From DASPKA01 sp035628335 (GTDB lineage Bacteria; Patescibacteriota; Doudnabacteria; UBA920), in NCBI GenBank assembly GCA_035628335.1, contig DASPKA010000072.1, positions 1 through 5,725 of the forward strand: a stretch of 5,725 nucleotides of DNA, written 5' to 3'. The position numbers were made by a program, and so were the translations under genes. Of this stretch, positions 1 through 5,160 are shown one piece after another. The notes below the pieces were generated by a model. The model worked only from the letters and a program-made list of their open reading frames with translations. It was not told the DNA's origin and made no database searches. Positions within the stretch are counted from its first letter, which is position 1. Each line of letters opens with the position of its first letter.

Positions 1-1
1 T

Positions 2-202
2 GAGTTGCCCGCTACAAACCCTGACAACATACTTTCACTTCGCACCCTTCTGGTTGCTCAACCTGGTACGTTATTTAACGCACGTGTAACTATGGTAGCT
101 CACGGCTACCGTTGGGTGTACCCAACTATACCTATTGACCAACAATTTACATTTAGTTCAGACACCTTGATCGGTGGAGTCTTAGAAAAACTTCATGAAT
201 AA
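2..202 (+). CDS. C-terminal fragment of an unrecognised protein (5' end outside window)
   Basis: The frame is open from the first complete codon (position 2) to a TAA at 200-202, giving 66 visible residues. No start codon is needed inside the window, so this is most likely the tail of a longer gene rather than a small gene starting at the TTG at position 5. The visible tail is soluble-looking, with alternating hydrophobic and polar stretches suggesting beta strands (for example FNARVTMVAHGYRWVYP), then a short helix-like end (LIGGVLEKLHE). I see no catalytic motif, membrane segment or signal and cannot assign a family. Its last eight bases overlap the murJ start (ATGAATAA), which suggests cotranscription and translational coupling with murJ. 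Confidence is good that it is coding, because of the phased overlap, and nil on function. Confidence 0.6.
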   Translation, partial: ELPATNPDNILSLRTLLVAQPGTLFNARVTMVAHGYRWVYPTIPIDQQFTFSSDTLIGGVLEKLHE

Positions 203-1730
203 GATTAAGACAATCTTAGGGCTTTCTTTATTTGCAATTGTTGGCAAGCTGTTGGCGCTTCTGCGGCAAAGCTTGCTTATAGCCACCTTGGGACTTGGCC
301 AGCAGAGTGACATCTACCTCACTTCTTTCCGTTTGCCAGACTTGTTATATAACCTACTCATTTACGGCACCTTGCTTCCAGCTTTTATACCTATTTACAC
401 GGAGTTACGAGGTAAAGACAAGCAGGAGGCGAACCATCTCTCCTCAAGCGTCTTAGCTGCAGGGCTCTTAGCAGTAGGGACATTGTCACTGTTTACTTTA
501 ATCTTTTCTCGCTCATTACTCCACTTAGCCGTGCCTGGTTTTAGTGGTGAAGTGTTTGAGCAAACATTGACTCTCACTCGTGTCCTGCTTTTAAGTCCGC
601 TTATTTTTACTCTGTCAACAGTGTTAACCGGAATACTTCATTCGGCAAAAAGATTCGCAGTGGCACAAGCGGCGCCGCTTTGCTATAACCTTGGAATTAT
701 TTTTGGGCTTTACGCATTCTATCCCAAGTTTGGCCTTATAGGGTTAGCGTACGGTGTGCTCATAGGTGCTGCACTACATGCACTTGTGCAAATTCCTTTT
801 GTGGTAAAAGAAGGACTTTGGTTCAAGTTGCCTTTTGACTTTTCTTCTAGCTCGTTTAAACGCATTGGCACACTATTTTTACCACGGTTGCTTGGAGTTG
901 ACCCTGGGCAAATTTCTCTGCTCATAGCGTCATTTTTTGGTTCCCTTGGTCTTTCGGCGGGTTCAATTTCTGTTTTCACTCTGGCCACAGATCTTATGCA
1001 GGCACCAGTAGCTGTTTTTGCATACTCAGCCTCTATAGTCGCGCTTCCCTTGCTTTCAGAAAATTTTGCACAAAAGCGCTTCGCAGATTTCACTGAAGGG
1101 TTACGGACTTCCATTAAGAATATTATGTTCTTTTTGGTCCCGGCTAGTCTCTATATGGTGTTGTATCGCGCGCAGATAGTAAGAATCCTTTTTGGCCGTC
1201 AAAATTTTTCCTGGGAGAACACCACTGACTTACTGCAGAGTGTTGGAATTATGAGCTTTGGTATTATTGCGTTTGGTCTCATTCCCCTTTTTTCCCGGGC
1301 ATTCTACGCAAAACAAAATACCAAGTTACCCGTTATCTTTTCTCTCATTTCTGTTGCAACTAACTTCATTATTTCCTGGCCGCTATCGATATACTTCGGG
1401 TCCAACGGCCTCGCCGCAGCGTTTACTATATCCATTTGGCTTAATGCACTGTTGCTCATCATTTATATGCGCCGTTCACTCTTGCGATTGCAGTCTCATG
1501 AAGAAATTTTTAACAACGCCCTGACTCGCTATATTGTAACTACGTTTGCGATTTCATTTATATCTGCTCTTTTTGCACACGCACTACTTCAGTTAGGGCC
1601 CATATTCTTCGATACTCACACAGGGGTAGGGCTTGTATTTCAGCTTGCACTTTCGTTTATCCCATCTGCGCTGTTGTACGTATACGGGTCAAAAATTTGG
1701 TTGAATTTGGACATATTAAGCCGAAAATAA
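195..1730 (+). CDS. murJ: Lipid II flippase MurJ (MviN family)
   Basis: This 511-aa polytopic membrane protein of the MOP superfamily is expected to flip undecaprenyl-linked lipid II across the cytoplasmic membrane for peptidoglycan synthesis. The length and about 14 hydrophobic segments fit (roughly 7-30, 40-66, 81-110, 125-148, 157-175, 178-203, 224-250, 255-288, 308-332, 343-370, 377-396, 402-425, 442-467 and 475-500). It aligns from memory with E. coli MurJ at matching positions: R24, D39 and a basic residue at 46 (R46 for K46) are kept, as are the SFRLPDLL, AFIPIY and QNTKLPV stretches. R18 is K18. The position of E. coli R270, normally followed by LMEFP, is D266 in TDLMQAP. The ATG at 195 gives the correct N-terminal register. 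The only SD-like sequence, GGTGGAG at 173-179, is about 15 nt away, so initiation probably depends on coupling with the upstream gene. The gene ends in TAA with no strong terminator. Confidence 0.93.
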   Translation: MNKIKTILGLSLFAIVGKLLALLRQSLLIATLGLGQQSDIYLTSFRLPDLLYNLLIYGTLLPAFIPIYTELRGKDKQEANHLSSSVLAAGLLAVGTLSLFTLIFSRSLLHLAVPGFSGEVFEQTLTLTRVLLLSPLIFTLSTVLTGILHSAKRFAVAQAAPLCYNLGIIFGLYAFYPKFGLIGLAYGVLIGAALHALVQIPFVVKEGLWFKLPFDFSSSSFKRIGTLFLPRLLGVDPGQISLLIASFFGSLGLSAGSISVFTLATDLMQAPVAVFAYSASIVALPLLSENFAQKRFADFTEGLRTSIKNIMFFLVPASLYMVLYRAQIVRILFGRQNFSWENTTDLLQSVGIMSFGIIAFGLIPLFSRAFYAKQNTKLPVIFSLISVATNFIISWPLSIYFGSNGLAAAFTISIWLNALLLIIYMRRSLLRLQSHEEIFNNALTRYIVTTFAISFISALFAHALLQLGPIFFDTHTGVGLVFQLALSFIPSALLYVYGSKIWLNLDILSRK

Positions 1731-1738
1731 GAGCTTTT

Positions 1739-1768
1739 TTGAACTTTTTTTATGCTCTGTGCTAAAGT
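1739..1768 (+). promoter_or_regulatory. Probable sigma70-type promoter with extended -10, for the dcd operon
   Basis: TTGAAC at 1739-1744 (4/6 to 5/6 to TTGACA depending on the consensus used) is followed by an 18-bp T-rich spacer and TAAAGT at 1763-1768. TG at 1760-1761 is placed as in an extended -10 (TGnTAAAGT). It lies just after the murJ stop, in the largest intergenic gap, and points toward dcd. Transcription would start near 1775 and give a leader of about 130 nt containing the inverted repeat at 1783-1885. This is based on motif resemblance only. Confidence 0.5.
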
Positions 1769-1782
1769 AAAGATGTTAGAGA

Positions 1783-1885
1783 TAATGTCCAATTTCTAAT
1801 TCCTAATTTCAAATGAAATGTTTAAATTTCCAATTTTTTCATTAGTCATTGAGTTATTTCATTAGGAATTAGGAATTGGACATTA
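1783..1885. repeat. Heptamer-phased inverted repeat element upstream of dcd
   Basis: The left arm 1783-1807 and right arm 1861-1885 are reverse complements over 25 bp with a single mismatch, separated by 53 bp of AT-rich DNA. The arms are built from 7-bp units: TCCAATT, TCTAATT and CCTAATT run from 1788 to 1808, mirrored by ATTAGGA at 1861-1867 and again at 1868-1874. The 7-bp phase continues through the inner region and past the right arm: CATTAGT occurs at 1840-1846 and 1881-1887, with one 6-bp unit (1875-1880) between. If transcribed, the arms could form a long AT-rich stem in the dcd leader. The structure resembles short heptamer (STRR-like) repeats or a MITE-like element. No transposase or target-site duplication is visible. 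Confidence 0.8.
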
Positions 1886-1907
1886 GTAATTATTTGACTT
1901 ACAACCC

Positions 1908-2501
1908 ATGATCCTATCCGACAAAGACATCAAAAAAGCTCTAGATGAAGGTAAAATTAAAATTGACCCTATGTTCCCAAATTCGCTTCAGCCCGCAAGT
2001 GTTGATGTGCATCTGGGAGCAGATTTTTTAGTATTTAAGACAGACCAGCATACCTGCATAGATCCAAAAGAACCGCTTGAGGGTATGATGGAAGCTATTA
2101 CTATAGACGAAAACCGACAGTTCATTATACACCCAGGGCAGTTCGCACTTGGTATGACATATGAAACAGTATCAGTCCCCCATGACATGGTGCTTCAACT
2201 AAATGGCAAGTCTTCTCTTGGGAGAATTGGGCTTATTGTGCATGCCACTGCCGGCTATGTAGATCCAGGAAACACGCTTAAGATAACTCTGGAGTTTCAG
2301 AATTTGGCTAACTTGCCGGTGAAGCTCTACTACAAAATGCCCATAGCGCAGGTAGCGTTTGTAACGCTTTCAAGCGAGGTAGAAATCCCATATGGGAAAG
2401 ACGCACTGAACAGTAAATATTATGGTGCAACAAAACCGCAAGCGAGTCAGTACTATAAGAACTTTCTTAAAAATAATGATTGGATGACATTTAAGTCTTA
2501 A
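1908..2501 (+). CDS. dcd: dCTP deaminase, probably of the bifunctional dUMP-forming type
   Basis: This 197-aa trimeric dUTPase/dCTP-deaminase superfamily enzyme deaminates dCTP. The product is dUTP in the E. coli type, or dUMP directly in the bifunctional type. Family motifs are in order: QPASVDVHLG (28-37), GKSSLGRIGL (100-109) with the Ser/Arg pair S102 and R106, HATAGYVDPG (112-121), and TLEFQN (127-132) carrying the catalytic Glu at E129. SKYYG (169-173) lies in the C-terminal nucleotide-closing region. The TAG-x-x-DPG version resembles the Mycobacterium/Methanocaldococcus bifunctional enzymes rather than the E. coli TAH version, so direct dUMP production is plausible but unproven. The usual PGF-x-G turn before the catalytic strand reads PGNTLK here. 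The ATG at 1908 is the first possible start after an in-frame stop at 1887-1889, and there is no Shine-Dalgarno. The stop codon falls inside the downstream heptamer repeat, so the last residues (TFKS) may be repeat-derived. Confidence 0.92.
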   Translation: MILSDKDIKKALDEGKIKIDPMFPNSLQPASVDVHLGADFLVFKTDQHTCIDPKEPLEGMMEAITIDENRQFIIHPGQFALGMTYETVSVPHDMVLQLNGKSSLGRIGLIVHATAGYVDPGNTLKITLEFQNLANLPVKLYYKMPIAQVAFVTLSSEVEIPYGKDALNSKYYGATKPQASQYYKNFLKNNDWMTFKS

Positions 2502-2515
2502 GTCGTAAGTCATAA

Positions 2516-2532
2516 GCAATCTAGGGAATTGC
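2516..2532. repeat. Short inverted repeat, 5-bp stem and 7-nt loop
   Basis: GCAAT (2516-2520) and ATTGC (2528-2532) are perfect reverse complements around the 7-nt loop CTAGGGA. Stem, loop and stem each sit within successive 7-bp units of the heptamer repeat. No T-run follows, so it is not a classical terminator. It could act at RNA level between dcd and the kinase, or be a by-product of repeat structure. Confidence 0.5.
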
Positions 2533-2537
2533 CTAAG

Positions 2538-2556
2538 GCTGTCGACTGTTGACAGC
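2538..2556. repeat. Short inverted repeat, 6-bp stem and 7-nt loop
   Basis: GCTGTC (2538-2543) and GACAGC (2551-2556) pair perfectly around the 7-nt loop GACTGTT, ending 15 nt before the kinase start codon. It has the same loop length as the preceding hairpin and lies in the same heptamer-phased stretch. There is no U-tract, so termination is unlikely. An influence on initiation of the next gene is possible. Confidence 0.55.
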
Positions 2557-2571
2557 TGACTATTAACTTAT

Positions 2572-3108
2572 ATGATATTTGGATTGGTTGGCGAAAAGTT
2601 AAGCGGAAAGGACACAGCTGCGCAGTTTATTCAATCAAAAACCGGCGCGGTACTGTTTCGTCATGCGGGTGCATTAGATGAAATTCTCACTATGTTTGAT
2701 TTGCCGTTATCTCGTAGTAACCTCATTACGTTAGGTATTAAGCTGCGGGAGGCGTTTGGGGCTGGAGTGCTTGCAGGGTGGGTAAGAAAACAGGTTTTGG
2801 CCCAGCCACCTGGCACAAACATTGTAATAACTGACATACGCTACCCAGACGAGCTTCAGAATGCCAAGAGTTTAGGCGCAAAGATAGTATATATAACTGC
2901 ACCGCTAGAAACTCGGTATAAACGGTACTTAACTAGAGGTGAAAAGCCAGATGACGGGCAGGGTAGCTTTGAAGATTTTGCCAAAATTGAACAAACAGCA
3001 CCTACAGAGTCAGGAATTGCTCAGTTGGGCTCGCGTGCAGACATTACCATAATTAACGACGGAACTTTGGAGGAACTTCACCACAAACTAGACGACATTC
3101 TGCGATGA
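2572..3108 (+). CDS. P-loop (deoxy)nucleoside monophosphate kinase-like protein
   Basis: This 178-aa soluble P-loop kinase has its Walker A at the extreme N-terminus, G7-EKLS-G12-K13-D14, where Asp replaces the usual Ser/Thr after GK. Other marks are a strand ending in TDIRYPDE (87-94), a likely substrate-side segment; an arginine-rich lid-like stretch (R115, R118, R122 with RGEKPDD following); and a C-terminal ADITIINDGTLEELHHKL segment, like the end of dephospho-CoA kinase and phage-type dNMP kinase folds. The position between dcd and tmk suggests a (deoxy)nucleotide substrate such as dCMP, dAMP or dGMP. A dephospho-CoA-kinase-like role cannot be excluded. The ATG at 2572 is the first start after an in-frame TGA at 2557-2559 and places the P-loop normally near the N-terminus. 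There is no Shine-Dalgarno. The stop overlaps the tmk start as ATGA (3105-3108), indicating translational coupling. Confidence 0.7.
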   Translation: MIFGLVGEKLSGKDTAAQFIQSKTGAVLFRHAGALDEILTMFDLPLSRSNLITLGIKLREAFGAGVLAGWVRKQVLAQPPGTNIVITDIRYPDELQNAKSLGAKIVYITAPLETRYKRYLTRGEKPDDGQGSFEDFAKIEQTAPTESGIAQLGSRADITIINDGTLEELHHKLDDILR

Positions 3109-3797
3109 ATAACTCCAAATCATTTTTTGGCAAACTAATTGTTATAGACGGCACAGACGGAAGCGGAAAGAAAACCCAAACAGAGCTTTTGTATAAAGAA
3201 CTTACAACTCATAAGCTTCCAGTTAAGTCAATAAGTTTTCCTCAGTATGGGCAGTCTTCAGCAAAGCTCATTGAAGCTTACCTAGCAGGTGAGCTTGAAG
3301 TCACTAACCCGTATGCTGCTGCTACGCTCTATGCTTACGACAGATTTGCTGCAAAAAATCAAATAAAGGAGTGGCTGAGCGAAGGGTATATAGTTCTTGC
3401 TGACCGTTACACACTCTCTAACTGTGCACACCAAGGTGGCAAGATCCCCGCTTTGGAAGATAGGATAAAATTTGTAAAATGGGTGGAGAACCTTGAGTAC
3501 GGCATCTTTGAAATCCCGCGTCCGGACTTGAGTATAATTTTGCACGTACCTGCAGAAATCTCTTATGAGCTCGTTAAGAAGAACGCGCACAAGACTGGTG
3601 CCGCAAAAGATATACATGAGGACGACATAATCCACCTAAAAAACGCTGAACTTGTTTACATGCAGCTAGCCAAAATTATGCCCAGGACCTCCATCATCCA
3701 TTGCGTACAAGATGGCACGCTCTTGAGTATACAGGAAATTCAAAATAAGATCTGGCAAATTATTTACAGATATGTACTTAAAAATATGATTATGTAA
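3105..3797 (+). CDS. tmk: Thymidylate kinase (dTMP kinase)
   Basis: This 230-aa P-loop kinase converts dTMP to dTDP with ATP in the cytoplasm, the step after ThyX. Motifs in order: KLIVIDGTDGSGKKTQ (10-25) as P-loop; SFPQYG (44-49); YAYDRF (76-81), matching the family's nucleobase-side segment; ADRYTLSNCAHQGG (99-112), the DRY signature with Ser and the AxQG dTMP contacts; and PRPDLSIILHV (138-148) as a core strand. KKNAHKTGAAKDIHEDD (158-174) is the lid region. The P-loop reads GKK-T rather than GKT-T or GKS-T. From memory, together with the NPYAAAT and DIHE motifs, this resembles the Clostridia/eukaryote-like Tmk subgroup with GKATQ more than E. coli Tmk. The start is set by the ATGA overlap with the upstream kinase. 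The stop is 4 nt before thyX. No usable SD is seen; a GGAGG at 3069-3073 lies too far upstream. Confidence 0.9.
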   Translation: MNNSKSFFGKLIVIDGTDGSGKKTQTELLYKELTTHKLPVKSISFPQYGQSSAKLIEAYLAGELEVTNPYAAATLYAYDRFAAKNQIKEWLSEGYIVLADRYTLSNCAHQGGKIPALEDRIKFVKWVENLEYGIFEIPRPDLSIILHVPAEISYELVKKNAHKTGAAKDIHEDDIIHLKNAELVYMQLAKIMPRTSIIHCVQDGTLLSIQEIQNKIWQIIYRYVLKNMIM

Positions 3798-3801
3798 GGC
3801 C

Positions 3802-5160
3802 ATGAACCACATCCAAAAAAACTTCAAAAATTTTGGGATAGACTCCCTCATACTCTTACTAAACAACAATCCTCAAATTACGGAAGAAGCGAGGGCTATG
3901 TTGTGTGCATTGTATTCCCGTTCTCCAGACTCAATTTTGAACCACCTAGAGGTAGTAACAAAGAAGGGTCCTGAGAAGTTTATGGCAAGCTACTACGTTG
4001 GTTATGGACACCAGTCGATTGGAGACAATGCGAATGCTACTCTGTTCATAGAAAATATTTCTATGCTTGCAGCAAAAGCACTTCAGGACAATCCGCTCTA
4101 TGCTGGCCAAGAAGTATCCACGCGTTATGTGGATTTTTCAAAACAGCACTTTTTAGATCCAGTAGGCACTCCAGAGAGTGCAGAGATACAAGAAAACTGG
4201 CGCCGTTTTTACCTTTCCGCATTAGAGAAGACTATTACACATGTTAAGTTGCTCTTTCCGGTCAAGGCAGTAGAAAACCCTAAAGTCTGGGAAAAGGCAG
4301 TTAAAGCCCGGGCTTTTGACATTCTTCGTGGTTTTCTTCCTGCAGGTTCAGTTACGTCTATCGCGTACCATATGAACCTACGGCAGATTGCAGACCATAT
4401 GCGTACGCTGAGACATAATCCCCTTCATGAAGTGCGTGAATTAGCTGAAGTGCTTGAAAAAGTGGTGAGTGAAGGCTTTCCTTCTTCATTTGGTCATGTC
4501 CGCTATGAAAAAACAGAAGAATTTTTAGAGACTGCTTTTGTAAAATACTATCACCATGACGTTACCTGTCCACGTACTCCATTGCTGGTTCATGACGGAG
4601 TAGATCACAATGCCCTTTCTCGTTTTAGTGACGTACTGAGTCAACGACCGCCCAAGACTGAGCTACCCAACTTTGTAAATGTAACTGGCTCACTAGCGTT
4701 TGAATTTCAAATTGACTTTGCGTCATTCCGTGACTTACAGCGTCATCGTTCGCTCTATCAGGCTATGCCACTGCTTACGGCAGACCTTGGCTTTGAAGAA
4801 TGGTATATGAACGCACTTCCAGCTGACGTACAGCAAGAAGCAAAAGAGTTGCTTGAAAAGCAAGTAAAGAAAATTTCTGCACTTACGCCAGACGTTAACC
4901 TCCGTCAGTACTACCTTCCTATGGGCTTACGCGTGTCTCACCGCTTAAGCGGTGTACTCGGTAAGCTGCTATATGTCTCTGAGCTCAGGGCAAACAAGAC
5001 TGTTCACCCTACATTGTCAAAAATTGCGTATGCTATGGGTAAGATGCTAGAAGAGCGGTTCAGCCACCTTGGACTAGCCGTTCATTTAGTTGAAGATTAT
5101 GACAACTTTGACGTAAAGCGAGGCACCCAGGACATTGAAAAGAGGGAAGACACCTTATAA
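3802..5160 (+). CDS. thyX: Tandem two-domain FAD-dependent thymidylate synthase ThyX with split active-site motifs
   Basis: This protein is predicted to methylate dUMP to dTMP with methylene-tetrahydrofolate, FAD and NADPH. At 452 aa it is about twice the usual 210-250 aa and contains two ThyX domains. The N-domain (about 1-245) has GHQS (69-72), QEVSTRY (103-109), R176-GFLP and NLRQIADHM (192-200), but the RHR position reads around DNP (96-98). The C-domain (about 246-440) has GSLAFEF (296-302), LQRHRSLYQ (312-320), YYLPMGLR (370-377) and SELRAN (393-398), but the Ser, Glu and Arg of RHR-x7-S-x-R are L324, M322 and T326, and the NxR motif is gone. Counting from LP, R396 falls on T. maritima Arg174 and R176 on Arg147. 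The motifs are therefore complementary. The ATG at 3802 is 4 nt after tmk, and the TAA overlaps the prfB ATG by 1 nt. ThyX-family membership is near certain; activity is inferred. Confidence 0.88.
   Translation: MNHIQKNFKNFGIDSLILLLNNNPQITEEARAMLCALYSRSPDSILNHLEVVTKKGPEKFMASYYVGYGHQSIGDNANATLFIENISMLAAKALQDNPLYAGQEVSTRYVDFSKQHFLDPVGTPESAEIQENWRRFYLSALEKTITHVKLLFPVKAVENPKVWEKAVKARAFDILRGFLPAGSVTSIAYHMNLRQIADHMRTLRHNPLHEVRELAEVLEKVVSEGFPSSFGHVRYEKTEEFLETAFVKYYHHDVTCPRTPLLVHDGVDHNALSRFSDVLSQRPPKTELPNFVNVTGSLAFEFQIDFASFRDLQRHRSLYQAMPLLTADLGFEEWYMNALPADVQQEAKELLEKQVKKISALTPDVNLRQYYLPMGLRVSHRLSGVLGKLLYVSELRANKTVHPTLSKIAYAMGKMLEERFSHLGLAVHLVEDYDNFDVKRGTQDIEKREDTL

Larger units (their letters stand above)
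2493..2571. repeat. Heptamer-phased repeat between dcd and the P-loop kinase
   Basis: Four consecutive 7-bp units follow one another: AAGTCTT (2493-2499), AAGTCGT (2500-2506), AAGTCAT (2507-2513) and AAGCAAT (2514-2520). A 7-bp rhythm reappears before the next gene as ACTGTTG, ACAGCTG and ACTATTA from 2545 to 2565. The dcd stop codon TAA (2499-2501) spans the first unit boundary, and the next gene starts at the end of the element. Sequence content differs from the element at 1783-1885, but the unit length is the same. It contains the two small hairpins listed separately. Confidence 0.7.

Noticed and set aside
719..1114. 131-aa open frame on the - strand inside murJ
   Set aside because: It lies wholly opposite a well-supported membrane protein gene, has low-complexity Lys/Ser/Glu-rich composition typical of antisense frames, and shows no motif.
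1258..1524. 88-aa + strand frame inside murJ
   Set aside because: Out-of-frame shadow of the murJ coding sequence with no independent support.
1718..1751. Possible rho-independent terminator after murJ (AAGC/GCTT or GAGC/GCTC stems with T-runs)
   Set aside because: Stems are only 4 bp with loops of 11 to 19 nt, and the T-runs are better explained as part of the promoter spacer and AT-rich DNA.
1783..2571. CRISPR array or insertion sequence around dcd
   Set aside because: Units are 7 bp without spacers, no transposase or cas gene is present, and dcd is an intact conserved gene.
2549..2576. TTGACA, 16 bp, TATGAT resembling a sigma70 promoter
   Set aside because: The -10 would overlap the ATG of the P-loop kinase, putting the transcript start inside the gene and removing the P-loop. 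The TTGACA is part of the hairpin and heptamer sequence, so the match is probably accidental.
3069..3073. GGAGG as a Shine-Dalgarno for tmk
   Set aside because: It lies 31 nt upstream of the only start that keeps the Tmk P-loop register, too far for ribosome binding.
3282..3635. 117-aa open frame on the - strand inside tmk
   Set aside because: Antisense to conserved Tmk motifs including DRY; Cys/Val/Tyr-rich with no recognisable domain.
4084..4105. Frameshift or assembly error explaining the missing RHR in the ThyX N-domain
   Set aside because: Residues on both sides are in frame and conserved (GHQS before, QEVSTRY after), so the loss looks like genuine substitution.
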